Below are positions 1 through 8,016 of a stretch of 13,668 bases of DNA, piece by piece. Origin of the DNA: DATHSN01 sp035464115 (GTDB lineage: Bacteria > Actinomycetota > Acidimicrobiia > Acidimicrobiales > SKKL01). The stretch lies in NCBI GenBank assembly GCA_035464115.1, contig DATHSN010000466.1, positions 1 to 13,668 on the forward strand, read 5' to 3'. The position numbers and the translations under genes were made by a program. Under the pieces are notes generated by a model. The model made no database searches and was not told the DNA's origin. It saw nothing but the letters and a program-made list of their open reading frames with translations. Every line of letters begins with the position of its first letter. Position 1 is the first letter of the stretch.

Positions 1-287
1 CGGCGGTCGCCCTCGGCGAGCGGGCCGCCGGTGTGGTCACCCTCGCCACGCAGGCCCCCGGGTGCGAGCGCGGCGACGAGCTGCGCTGCCCGGCGCTGCA
101 CGTGCACGGCGACGCCGACACGATCCTGCCCGCCATGTCGAGCCAGATGGTCCAGATGCTCACCGACGGCGAGCTGATGATCCTCCCCGGGGTCGGTCAC
201 CTGCTCGACGAGGCCGGCGCCGAGGTCCGCGACCGGCTCCGGGCCTGGGTGCCGGCCCGGTTCGCCGAGCACCGCAGCCGCGGCTGA
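1..287 (+). CDS. Alpha/beta hydrolase, C-terminal part (5' end outside window)
   Basis: The frame is open from the first bases of the window (first full codon at 3) to a TGA at 285-287, so this is the last ~94 residues of a longer protein. It shows the end of an alpha/beta-hydrolase fold. A strand followed by HGDADTILP carries the likely catalytic Asp (codon 117-119). A second strand ending in PGVGHLL carries the likely catalytic His (codon 198-200), followed by a final helix. The nucleophile elbow would lie upstream of the window. The substrate cannot be told; carboxylesterase or dienelactone-hydrolase-like enzymes all end this way. The mannosidase gene starts 19 nt after the stop on the same strand but has its own -10-like box, so co-transcription is possible but not required. 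The family call is fairly safe and the function is open. Confidence 0.8.
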   Translation, partial: AVALGERAAGVVTLATQAPGCERGDELRCPALHVHGDADTILPAMSSQMVQMLTDGELMILPGVGHLLDEAGAEVRDRLRAWVPARFAEHRSRG

Positions 288-294
288 CGGCCGG

Positions 295-300
295 TACCGT
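295..300 (+). promoter_or_regulatory. -10 box (TACCGT) for the alpha-mannosidase, probably leaderless
   Basis: TACCGT matches the actinobacterial -10 pattern TAnnnT and ends 6 nt before the GTG at 307, so transcription would begin at or beside the start codon. No Shine-Dalgarno sequence is visible between the upstream stop and this GTG, and no recognisable -35 element is seen. Inference from spacing only. Confidence 0.45.
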
Positions 301-306
301 CTCGGC

Positions 307-3300
307 GTGCACGACGACCGGGTGCTGCTCGAGGAACGGATCGCTCGCGAGCTCGACGAGCGGGTGCGTCCCCGCCGCCACCGCCACGCCACCCCACTGC
401 GGGTCGAGGCGTGGCACGCGCCCGGTGAGCCGGTCCCCCACCACGACGCCGTCGACCAGCGCTTCGAGCCGTTCGCCGTCGGCGGCCGCTGGGGCCGTCC
501 CTGGGGCACCACCTGGTTCCGCCTCACCGGCGAGGTCCCCGACGGCTGGGCGGGCCCCACCCTCGAGGCCGTCGTCGACCTCGGCTTCCACGACGAGGGC
601 GCCGGGTTCCAAGCCGAGGGGTTGGTGTGGCTCGACGGCGAACCGGTCCAGGGGGTGCACCCCCGCCGCACCGCCGTCCCCCTGCCCGAGCTGGCGACCG
701 GCTCGTTCTCGCTGCTGGTCGAGGCCGCCGCCAACCCGATCGTCGGCCCGGGCTTCCGCCCCACCCCCATGGGATCGCTCGCCACCGCGCCCGACCGCCT
801 GCTCTACCGCCTGAAGCGGGCCGACCTGGCGGTGCTCGACCCAGTGGTCGACGGGCTCGTCCACGACGTCGACGTGCTGCGCGGCGTCATGCGCGGGCTG
901 GCGCTCGACGACCCCCGGCGCATCCGCCTCCTGCACCAGCTGGTCGCCGCCTTCGACCGCCTCGACCTGCACGACGTGGCCGGTACCGCCGCCGCCGCTC
1001 GTGACGCGCTCGCCCCTGCGCTCGCGGTGCCGGCCCGCCCGAGCTCGCTGCGGGTCGTCGCGGTGGGCCACGCCCACATCGACACCGCCTGGCTGTGGCC
1101 CCTGCGCGAGACGGTCCGCAAGTGCGCCCGCACGTTCGCGTCGGCGGTGCGGCTCATGGACGACGACCCCGACTACCGCTTCGTGTGCTCACAGGCCGTG
1201 CAGTACGCCTGGATGGAAGAGCGCTACCCGTCGCTGTTCGAGCGCATCGCCGCGAAGGTGGCCGACGGGCGGTTCGTGCCGGTCGGCGGCATGTGGGTCG
1301 AGGCCGACATGAACCTGCCGAGCGGCGAGAGCATCGCCCGCCAGATGATCCACGGGCAGCGCTACTTCGAGTCGCGCTTCGGCGTGCGCTGCGCCGAGGT
1401 GTGGATCCCCGACGTGTTCGGCTACCCGGCCACGCTGCCCCAGATCTTCCGGGCCGGCGGCGCCGAGCGGTTCGTCACCCAGAAGCTGAGCTGGAACCAG
1501 CAGAACCGCTTCCCGCACCACACGTTCTGGTGGGAGGGCGTCGACGGCAGCCGGGTGCTCACCCACTTCCCGCCGGTCGACACCTACAACGCCGAGGTCA
1601 CCGGCGAGGAGCTGGCGTTCAGCGAGCGCAACTTCCGTGAGCACGCCTGGAGCGACTGGGCGCTCATGCCCTACGGCTACGGCAACGGGGGTGGCGGCCC
1701 CACCCGCGAGATGGTCGCCCGCGCCCACCGCGTCGCCGACCTCGACGGGGCGCCGCGCGTGGAGCTCGGCACGCCCGAGCGGTTCTTCGAGCACGTCGAG
1801 GCCGAGGCTGCGGCCGGTGCCCCCGTGCCGGTGTGGCGGGGCGAGCTCTACTTCGAGATGCACCGGGGCACGCTCACCAGCCAGATCGAGACCAAGGTCG
1901 GCAACCGGCGCTGCGAGCGCCTGCTGCGCGAGGCCGAGCTGTGGTGGGCCGCCGGTGGCGCGGTCCCCGACGAGGTCGCTGCCGAGCTCGACGCGCTCTG
2001 GAAGGCGGTGCTGGTCCAGCAGTTCCACGACATCCTCCCCGGCTCGTCGATCGCGTGGGTCCACGCCGACGCCGAGCGCGAGCACGCGCGGGTGGCGTCA
2101 CGGCTGGGCGAGCTGATCGACGCGGCGGTGGCCCGCCTCGACCTCACCGGACCCGCCGTGCTCAACGCCGCCACCCACCCCCGACGGGCGGTGCTCGCGC
2201 TGCCCGACGGGCTGGCCGTGGCCGGCGACGGCCCCACCCAGCAGCTCGCCGACGGCGCCACCGCCGCGGTGGTCGAGGTGACGGGCAGCGGCCACGCCCC
2301 CCTGGTGGCGCGACCCGAGGCCGACGTCGTCACCGTCGACGGCTCGACGATGGCCAACGGGCGGGTGGCGCTGCGCTGGGACGACGACGGGGCGCTGGTG
2401 TCGATCTGCGACCTCGAGCGCGACCGCGAGGTGCTGCCACCGGGCGAGCGGGTGGCGCTCGAGCTCGCGGCCGACCACCCCGTGAACTTCGACGCGTGGG
2501 ACCTCGAGTCGTGGACCCCGCCGCAGGGCGCGCCGCTCGATGGTCCGGCCACGGTCGAGGTGATCGACGCCGGCCCGTTGGTGGGCCGGGTCCGGGTCAC
2601 CCGCCCGTTCGAGCGGTCCGTCGCCGTCACCGACTACGTGGTGCGGGCCGGCAGCGCCCGCGTCGACGTCGAGCTCGACGTCGACTGGCACGCCGACGAG
2701 CGGCTGCTGTCGCTGCGGGTCCCGCTCGACGTCCGCACCGACGCCGCCACGTGCGGCGTCCAGCTCGGGTGGGTGCGCCGCCCGACCCACCCGTCGAGCC
2801 CGTGGGACGCGGCCAAGTTCGAGGTCTGCGCCCACCGCTACGTCGACGTGTCCGAGCCGTCGTTCGGCGTCGGGGTGCTCACCGATGGTCGGTGGGGCCA
2901 CGGCCTGTTCGACGGTGGGGTGCGGGTGTCGATCCTGCGGGCCACCAAGTACCCCGATCCCGACGCCGACCACGGCCGGCACCGCACCACCGTCGCCCTC
3001 CTCCCCCACGGCCCCGGTCTGCACGAGGTGCTGGCCGAGGCCGAGGCGCTCGACGTGCCCCTGCGCGTCGTCGGCGACGGCGAGCCGGCGACGGCACCCA
3101 CGACACCCACGGCGCCGTCGGGCTCGGCGACGCCGGTCGTCGCCGTCGACCATCCCGGCGTGTGGCTGATGGCGGTGAAGCGGGCCGACGACGGCTCGGG
3201 CGACCTGGTGGTCCGGCTCCACGAGGCGGCGGGTGACCGGGCCCGCGTCACCGTGCGGCCGGGCGAGGCGCCGTCGCGGGCCTGGACCACGAACCTGCTG

Positions 3301-3402
3301 GAGGAGCGGCTGGCCGACGGCCCCGACCTGTCGGTGGTCGACGGCGGCGTCGTCCTCGACCTGCGACCCTTCGAGATGGTCACGCTGCGCCTGGGCGGCT
3401 GA
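307..3402 (+). CDS. GH38 alpha-mannosidase
   Basis: This 1031-residue protein is a retaining, zinc-dependent glycoside hydrolase of family 38, which cleaves terminal alpha-mannosides. The start of the catalytic domain carries GHAHIDTAWLWP, with H257 and D259 as zinc ligands. WIPDVFGY carries D369, the expected nucleophile and third ligand, and QQFHDILPGS carries H574, the fourth ligand. These match the His/Asp/Asp/His set of Golgi alpha-mannosidase II. An N-terminal region of about 245 residues precedes the catalytic core, and a long beta-rich region (about 640-1031) follows, with a Pro/Thr/Ala-rich linker near 926-945. Length is normal for bacterial GH38. There is no signal peptide, so it is probably cytosolic and acts on imported oligosaccharides, or on glycan turnover (inference). 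GTG 307 is chosen because TACCGT sits 6 nt upstream. No transporter or sugar regulator is adjacent, so the substrate is undefined. Confidence 0.95.
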   Translation: MHDDRVLLEERIARELDERVRPRRHRHATPLRVEAWHAPGEPVPHHDAVDQRFEPFAVGGRWGRPWGTTWFRLTGEVPDGWAGPTLEAVVDLGFHDEGAGFQAEGLVWLDGEPVQGVHPRRTAVPLPELATGSFSLLVEAAANPIVGPGFRPTPMGSLATAPDRLLYRLKRADLAVLDPVVDGLVHDVDVLRGVMRGLALDDPRRIRLLHQLVAAFDRLDLHDVAGTAAAARDALAPALAVPARPSSLRVVAVGHAHIDTAWLWPLRETVRKCARTFASAVRLMDDDPDYRFVCSQAVQYAWMEERYPSLFERIAAKVADGRFVPVGGMWVEADMNLPSGESIARQMIHGQRYFESRFGVRCAEVWIPDVFGYPATLPQIFRAGGAERFVTQKLSWNQQNRFPHHTFWWEGVDGSRVLTHFPPVDTYNAEVTGEELAFSERNFREHAWSDWALMPYGYGNGGGGPTREMVARAHRVADLDGAPRVELGTPERFFEHVEAEAAAGAPVPVWRGELYFEMHRGTLTSQIETKVGNRRCERLLREAELWWAAGGAVPDEVAAELDALWKAVLVQQFHDILPGSSIAWVHADAEREHARVASRLGELIDAAVARLDLTGPAVLNAATHPRRAVLALPDGLAVAGDGPTQQLADGATAAVVEVTGSGHAPLVARPEADVVTVDGSTMANGRVALRWDDDGALVSICDLERDREVLPPGERVALELAADHPVNFDAWDLESWTPPQGAPLDGPATVEVIDAGPLVGRVRVTRPFERSVAVTDYVVRAGSARVDVELDVDWHADERLLSLRVPLDVRTDAATCGVQLGWVRRPTHPSSPWDAAKFEVCAHRYVDVSEPSFGVGVLTDGRWGHGLFDGGVRVSILRATKYPDPDADHGRHRTTVALLPHGPGLHEVLAEAEALDVPLRVVGDGEPATAPTTPTAPSGSATPVVAVDHPGVWLMAVKRADDGSGDLVVRLHEAAGDRARVTVRPGEAPSRAWTTNLLEERLADGPDLSVVDGGVVLDLRPFEMVTLRLGG

Positions 3403-3423
3403 CGGGCTGCGGCCCCTCAGCCG
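3396..3423. terminator. Bidirectional terminator hairpin containing both stop codons
   Basis: CGGCTGA (3396-3402) pairs with TCAGCCG (3417-3423). After one C/C mismatch, GGGC (3404-3407) pairs with GCCC (3412-3415) around a TGCG loop. The 11-bp stem includes the mannosidase TGA on one side and the cyclase TGA (minus strand) on the other. The two convergent genes are only 14 bp apart, so this is the only place a shared terminator could sit. It has no U-tract, as is common in high-GC actinobacteria. Confidence 0.6.
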
Positions 3424-4661
3424 GCCGGCGTCGCCGGATCCGTGCGGTGCTTGTTGCGGTACATGTTGCGATCCGCGTCGGCGAGCAGCTCCTCGGCACC
3501 GAGCCGGGGACCGTCGACCGCGGTGGCGACCCCGACGCTCGCCCCGATGTGGGCCACGCCACCCCCCACCCGGAACGGCTCGGCCACGGCCGCCGCCACC
3601 GCCAGCGCCATCTCGTCGGCGGTGGCGGCGTCGTCGTCCGCCAGGAGCACGGCGAACTCGTCGCCACCGAGGCGGGCCACGAGCGCCCGACCGCCGGTGA
3701 CGTCCTCGATCCGGCGCGCCGTGCGCACCAGGACCTCGTCGCCGGCGCCGTGGCCGAGCAGGTCGTTCACCGGCTTGAAGCCGTCGAGGTCGATGTAGAG
3801 GACAGCTACCGGGCCACCGCCGGTGAGCGCGGCGTCGAGGTGGGCGAGGAGGCGGCGCCGGTTGGCCAGACCGGTGAGCTGGTCGTGGCTGGCCATGTGC
3901 TCGAGCGCGAGGCGGGCCTCGTGCAGCTCGGTGATGTCGTGGGCGGCGACGATGACCCCGGCGACCACCGGGTCGTCGAGCAGGTCGACGATCTCGAGGC
4001 GGTACCAGCGCTCGGCGCCGTCGCCGACGCGGGTGAGGCGGACGTCGACCTCGGCGGTGCCGGTCGGACCGACGCGGGCGCGACCCAGGGCGTCGATCAC
4101 CGCCGCCGCGTCGTCGCGGTGGGCGAGATCGGCGAGCGGTCGACCCTCGATGCGCTCCTGGTCGTGGCCGAGCAGGCGGGTGAGCGACGATGACAACGTG
4201 GCGATCCGTCCGTCGGCGTCGCACACCACCATCACCGTCGGCGAGTGACGCAGGAGGACCTCGAAGCGGCTCGCGTCACCCGCCGCCACCTCGAGGCGAC
4301 GGCGCTCGGTGACGTCGCGCAGCGCCAGCAGGATCATCGCGATCTCGGGGTCGGCGAGTCGATCGCGGCCCACCAGCTCGATCCACCGCCAGGTGCCGTC
4401 GCCGCCGCGGACCCGGGCCTCGATCGGGCGTCCGACGTCCTTCTCGGTCACCGTGCCGAGGGCGCCGAGCATGGCTGCGTGGTCGCCGGGGTGGACCAGA
4501 TCGAGCCCGTTGCGCCCGATCCAGTCCGCCACCCGCCATCCGAGCATGCGCTCAGCGGCGGCGGAGGCGTAGCGCACGACGGCGCCGGCGTCGATGCCGA
4601 TCAGCGCGTCGGGCGACGCGTCGAGCAGACGCCGCGGATCAGGGTCGTGGCCCTCGTTCAC
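3417..4661 (-). CDS. PAS-PAS-GGDEF diguanylate cyclase
   Basis: This 414-residue soluble sensor enzyme probably makes cyclic di-GMP from two GTP. Two PAS domains lie at about residues 8-122 and 130-248, the first ending in the common linker LRDVTERRRLE and the second in AHDITELHEAR. The GGDEF domain spans about 255-405 and is complete: HDQLTGLANRR at 259-269, the metal-binding YIDLDGF (D291), and an intact GGDEF at 332-336. The inhibitory I-site (RxxD, five residues before GGDEF) is absent; GGRA stands there. No transmembrane segment or EAL domain is present, so it should sense an intracellular ligand, redox state or light through the PAS domains. The GTG start at 4659-4661 is preceded by GGGAGG (4665-4670, minus strand), though the 3-nt spacing is short. 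It converges with the mannosidase gene and diverges from the lipoprotein gene. Confidence 0.95.
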   Translation of the reverse strand: MNEGHDPDPRRLLDASPDALIGIDAGAVVRYASAAAERMLGWRVADWIGRNGLDLVHPGDHAAMLGALGTVTEKDVGRPIEARVRGGDGTWRWIELVGRDRLADPEIAMILLALRDVTERRRLEVAAGDASRFEVLLRHSPTVMVVCDADGRIATLSSSLTRLLGHDQERIEGRPLADLAHRDDAAAVIDALGRARVGPTGTAEVDVRLTRVGDGAERWYRLEIVDLLDDPVVAGVIVAAHDITELHEARLALEHMASHDQLTGLANRRRLLAHLDAALTGGGPVAVLYIDLDGFKPVNDLLGHGAGDEVLVRTARRIEDVTGGRALVARLGGDEFAVLLADDDAATADEMALAVAAAVAEPFRVGGGVAHIGASVGVATAVDGPRLGAEELLADADRNMYRNKHRTDPATPAG

Positions 4662-4713
4662 CCGCCTCCCGTCGGACGCTCACGCGCCGCGATGAGCAGG
4701 AAGTACCCATCGA

Positions 4714-4728
4714 CGCCCGGCGCGGGCG
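4714..4728. other. Short hairpin in the divergent GGDEF/lipoprotein intergenic region
   Basis: CGCCCG (4714-4719) and CGGGCG (4723-4728) form a 6-bp inverted repeat with a 3-nt loop, 16 nt before the lipoprotein ATG. It could be an operator half-site pair or a leader hairpin, but in sequence this GC-rich it may also be chance. Confidence 0.2.
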
Positions 4729-4744
4729 CCATGAGGCTGCTCCC

Positions 4745-5206
4745 ATGGTCCGACACCTCCTCCGCCTCCCTGCCCTCGCCCTCATCGTGCTGGTCGCCGC
4801 CACCGGCTGCGGCGACGACGGCCCGTCGGACTCCGACGCGGCCCGCGCCGAGGCCATCGCCGCCGCGGTCACCGACTCACCCGAGGAGCTCGTCTCCGAG
4901 CTCCTCGACGAGGACGGCGCAGGCGCCGCGTTCACCGACGAGGACGGTGAGAACATGGTCGCCGACGCCCTCGAGGGCGACGGCAACTCGTTCGGGATGA
5001 GCCTCGAGGGACGTGGCGGCGTGTTCGAGACGGCCTTCCCCGACCTGGCCGGCTTCGAGGTGGACGGCACCACCCTGCGCCTCGAGTTCGCAGACGGCGA
5101 CCCCGAGCTCGATTCGATCTTCGACTGCATGGTCGCCGGCGCGTTCATGGAGGAGGGCGAGACGCTGATCGTCGCCTACCCCGGTGGCGAGGTCACCTGC
5201 GAGTAG
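4745..5206 (+). CDS. Small acidic lipoprotein of unknown function
   Basis: This 153-residue protein has a classic lipoprotein signal: basic MVRHLLR, a hydrophobic stretch, then the lipobox VAATGC with lipidated Cys22. The mature part is very acidic, rich in Asp/Glu (for example LLDEDGAGAAFTDEDGE), and appears to have two similar helical stretches, EELVSELLDEDG and ENMVADALEGDG. Two further cysteines, C128 and C152 (second-last residue), could form a disulfide outside the membrane. GAGG at 4733-4736 lies 8 nt before the ATG and supports this start; the ATG at 4731 is in another frame. The gene diverges from the GGDEF gene across 83 bp and converges with the LuxR regulator. I do not recognise a family; small actinobacterial lipoproteins of this type are common and mostly uncharacterised. 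Confidence 0.8.
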   Translation: MVRHLLRLPALALIVLVAATGCGDDGPSDSDAARAEAIAAAVTDSPEELVSELLDEDGAGAAFTDEDGENMVADALEGDGNSFGMSLEGRGGVFETAFPDLAGFEVDGTTLRLEFADGDPELDSIFDCMVAGAFMEEGETLIVAYPGGEVTCE

Positions 5207-5220
5207 CGCACGCCGCTCGC

Positions 5221-5246
5221 GGCCGCCGGCGCTGCGCCGGGTGGCC
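5221..5246. terminator. Candidate terminator between convergent lipoprotein and LuxR genes
   Basis: CCGGCG (5226-5231) and CGCCGG (5235-5240) form a 6-bp perfect stem with loop CTG, and GGCC at 5221-5224 can pair with GGCC at 5243-5246 across a small bulge. It sits in the 69-bp gap between two convergent stop codons, so it could serve both directions. No U-tract. Confidence 0.4.
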
Positions 5247-5275
5247 CCGTGTCGACGTGGACGGGCCGCCGCCGG

Positions 5276-7921
5276 TCATTCGGTCCCCGGTGGCGGTCCG
5301 TCCGCGCCGAGCAGGCCCCGGTCGGCGAGGGCGTCCCCGAGCTCGGCCCGGCCCGCGATCCCGAGCTTGCGGTAGACCCGGCTCAGCTGGTTGTCGACGG
5401 TGCGCACCGACACCCCCCGCCGCTCGGCGATCTCCCGGCTCCGCCACCGCGCCGCCGCCAGCCGGGCCACCTCGAGCTCGACCCCGTTGAGCACGGGACG
5501 GGCGGTGGACGCCGATGCCACCTCGAGCGACGGTGCCAGCGCGGTGACCCGCTGCTCGGCGCGCCGGGCGAGCGCGGACCGACCGGCCCGCCGGTGTCGT
5601 CGTGCCGCCTCACCCAACAGCTCGACCCCGCCGGGCACGAGGCCGACGGCCACCAGCCCCTCTCCGGCCGCGACGACGGCGTGATCGTCCCCGTCGGTGA
5701 GCGCAGCGGCCGCGGCGGCGACCGCGTGCACGACCCCGGCGTCGGCATCGGCGATGGCTGCGGCGGCGCTCAGCGCATCGGCCACGAGGGCAGCGCCCCC
5801 GAGCCGGATGGTGTCGAGCGCCGCCAGCGCGCCGAGGCAGACGTGGGTCGATGCGAGAGCGGTCACGGCGACAGCGGCGAGCGGGCCGGTCGCGTCGCGG
5901 CGGTGACCCTGCGCGGCGAGCGACCACGCCTCGGCGGAGCCCACCTGCAACGCCACGGTGAGATCGGCACGGGTCGCCGGCTCGATGGCGGCGAGGTGGG
6001 CCTCGGCCTCGGCCAGTCGCCCGAGCTGGGCGGCCGCCGTCGCCGCGACGGCGCGCGCAAGCGGGCCGAGGCCGGTGTAGTCGCGCCACGCCAGGTGCTC
6101 GAGGGCCCGGTCGGCGCGGCCGAGGGCGGCGGTCGGACGGCCGCGGTGCAGCTCGAGCAGCGCCAGCGCGGCCTCCCACATGCCGATGGGCTCGTCGCGC
6201 AGCGCATCGGCGCGGGCCAGCCCGACCTCGGCCAGGGACCGAGCTGATGCGGCGTCGCCACGGAAGGCGAACACCAGGTAGTGCGACAGGGCCAAGAGCT
6301 CCGCGGCGTGGGGCAGCTCGTCGCGGTGGTCCGCCGCCAGGACCAACCCCTCGGCGACCGCTGTCTCGGCCGCGGAGAGGCGCCCCGCCATGACGCCGAG
6401 CAGCGCGTCGGCCAACAGCAGGTTCAGCCGGGCGGCGCCCTCGGCCCCGTCGCCGTCGGACACGGGGGTCCGCACCTCGCCAGCCATGAGGCCCCACTTG
6501 GCGAGGTCGGCCTCGATGTAGGCCCGCCAACCCGGGTCGGCCACCGTCGCCAGCGCGTCGGTGGCGACCCCGACCGCGAGGTCGGGGCGCTGCCGGCGCA
6601 CCGCGAGGTGCTTGGCCCACCGGCTCGCGGCGCGCGCCCGGTCCTCGTCGGGCCCCGCCCGCCCGACCAGATCCGCGAACGCCTCGTCCGCCTCGGCGAG
6701 CCGACCGAGGTCCGACATCGCGCCGGCCCGCAGCAGGTCGGCCTCGAGGCCGGCACCCGCCGTCAGGGCCGCGTCGGCCATCCGCAGCGCGAGGTCGTGG
6801 TCGAGCAGCCCCGCCGCACGTCGCGCCGCCTCGACCAGCTCCCCGGAGTCGATCTCCGTGCCGATCCCGAGGCGGAGATCGGTCGCCCGCAGGCGGTCCT
6901 CGACGTGGCCCCGGGCGAGCAGGACCTCTGCCGCCTCGCTCACCCGCCGTCGCCAGCGCGCCGGTGGGGCCAGGGCGCGGACGACGTCGGCGTGCAGCGG
7001 GTGCGACAGGCGGACGAGGGTCTCGTCGCCCACCACGTCGGTGCGCACCAGCCCATCCTCCTCGAGGTCGTCGACGACGGTCGGGTCGCCGACCAGCCCG
7101 ACCAACGGCAGGGGCTGACCGGCCGCGAGGAGCTCGACGACCTCGCGTCGCGGGCCGCGGAGCGATCGGAACCGCTCGGCGAGCAGATCGACGAGCACGT
7201 CGCCGACCACGGGCCCCACGAGGCGGATCCCGTGCGGTCCGTCCTCGAGGCGACCCGCGGCGTGGCTGGCGGCGAGGAGCTCGCCGACGAACAACGGGTT
7301 CCCGCCGGCCGTCTCGTGCAGGACGAGGGCCGACCCGGGATCGAGGGTGCGGCCGAGCACGACCTCTGCCACCGCATCGGAGGCCGTTCGGTCGAGCGGC
7401 GGCACCGGTCGGACCCATGCGAGCTGGTCCCTGACCAGCGCGCCGAGGGCGTCGGGGAGCGCCTGGCCGTCCCGGGCCGTGAGCACCGCTCGCACCGCCG
7501 GCTCCCTCAGCACCGTGGCCAGCGCCACCGCCGATGCCGCGTCCAGGGCCGGCACGTCGTCGACCACGATCACGAGCGGGGTCGATCGCTCGGCCACCGC
7601 ACGGCGGAGCCCCGCGAGCAGGGCGACCGCCTCGCCCTGCGCGGGATCCACGTCGAGCGCGACCAGCAGCGGCACCAGCGCTGCGAACGGGATCGCCGCC
7701 GAACCCGGATCGGCACGCACCATCACCGGGGGCGATCCAGCGGTGCCGGGAGCGATGCGACGCGCCAGGTGCCCGGCCACGTGCTCGGCGAGGCGTGACT
7801 TGCCGATGCCCGCAGGCCCGGTGAGCAGCACCGCTCTCGCTCGTCCCCCACCGGCGAGGCCGCCGACGAGCTCGTCCGCCAGCTCGTCTCGGCCCACGAG
7901 CGGCCCGTCTCGGTGGTTCAC
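5276..7921 (-). CDS. LuxR-family transcriptional regulator with AAA/STAND ATPase domain (LAL type)
   Basis: This 881-residue protein has the architecture of large ATP-binding LuxR (MalT-like) regulators. The N-terminus LVGRDELADEL leads into an ATPase with Walker A GPAGIGKS (35-42) and Walker B LVIVVDD (116-122). A long Ala/Leu-rich helical region (about 330-800) resembles TPR-like repeats used for ligand sensing. A C-terminal LuxR helix-turn-helix lies at about 815-860 (SREIAERRGVSVRTVDNQL, then YRKLGI). Such proteins bind DNA after ATP- and ligand-driven oligomerisation. The GTG at 7919-7921 is well supported: an in-frame TAG lies only 12 nt upstream and forms part of a TAGTGT -10 box. It diverges from the P450 gene with 95 bp between the starts, so the P450 is a natural candidate target (inference). 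The ligand is unknown. Confidence 0.93.
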   Translation of the reverse strand: MNHRDGPLVGRDELADELVGGLAGGGRARAVLLTGPAGIGKSRLAEHVAGHLARRIAPGTAGSPPVMVRADPGSAAIPFAALVPLLVALDVDPAQGEAVALLAGLRRAVAERSTPLVIVVDDVPALDAASAVALATVLREPAVRAVLTARDGQALPDALGALVRDQLAWVRPVPPLDRTASDAVAEVVLGRTLDPGSALVLHETAGGNPLFVGELLAASHAAGRLEDGPHGIRLVGPVVGDVLVDLLAERFRSLRGPRREVVELLAAGQPLPLVGLVGDPTVVDDLEEDGLVRTDVVGDETLVRLSHPLHADVVRALAPPARWRRRVSEAAEVLLARGHVEDRLRATDLRLGIGTEIDSGELVEAARRAAGLLDHDLALRMADAALTAGAGLEADLLRAGAMSDLGRLAEADEAFADLVGRAGPDEDRARAASRWAKHLAVRRQRPDLAVGVATDALATVADPGWRAYIEADLAKWGLMAGEVRTPVSDGDGAEGAARLNLLLADALLGVMAGRLSAAETAVAEGLVLAADHRDELPHAAELLALSHYLVFAFRGDAASARSLAEVGLARADALRDEPIGMWEAALALLELHRGRPTAALGRADRALEHLAWRDYTGLGPLARAVAATAAAQLGRLAEAEAHLAAIEPATRADLTVALQVGSAEAWSLAAQGHRRDATGPLAAVAVTALASTHVCLGALAALDTIRLGGAALVADALSAAAAIADADAGVVHAVAAAAAALTDGDDHAVVAAGEGLVAVGLVPGGVELLGEAARRHRRAGRSALARRAEQRVTALAPSLEVASASTARPVLNGVELEVARLAAARWRSREIAERRGVSVRTVDNQLSRVYRKLGIAGRAELGDALADRGLLGADGPPPGTE

Positions 7922-7930
7922 GGTCCGCGG

Positions 7931-7936
7931 ACACTA
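7931..7936 (-). promoter_or_regulatory. -10 box (TAGTGT) for the LuxR-type regulator
   Basis: On the minus strand TAGTGT fits TAnnnT and is separated from the GTG start by 9 nt, so the transcript would have little or no leader. The TAG is also the in-frame stop that prevents a longer protein. No Shine-Dalgarno sequence is seen. Confidence 0.45.
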
Positions 7937-8002
7937 GCGGCCGGCACCGACACCGCCCGAGTCGAGGCCCGTCCCCGTCTCCTGCGCCAGTCCGCCCGTT
8001 GC

Positions 8003-8008
8003 TACGGT
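8003..8008 (+). promoter_or_regulatory. -10 box (TACGGT) for the P450, probably leaderless
   Basis: TACGGT fits TAnnnT and ends 8 nt before the GTG at 8017. A TTG at 7999 would give a protein six residues longer but would lie upstream of this box. No convincing -35 hexamer is visible. It faces the regulator promoter at 7931-7936 within the same short intergenic region. Confidence 0.45.
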
Positions 8009-8016
8009 GCGACGCT

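Noticed and set aside
2098..4224. Very long minus-strand frame (708 codons) opposite the mannosidase gene and overlapping the cyclase gene
   Set aside because: Low-complexity Arg/Pro/His-rich translation with no domain; an antisense shadow typical of very GC-rich coding DNA.
7999..8016. TTG start for the P450 giving six more residues
   Set aside because: The TACGGT box at 8003-8008 would fall inside the coding region; GTG 8017 follows it at leaderless spacing.
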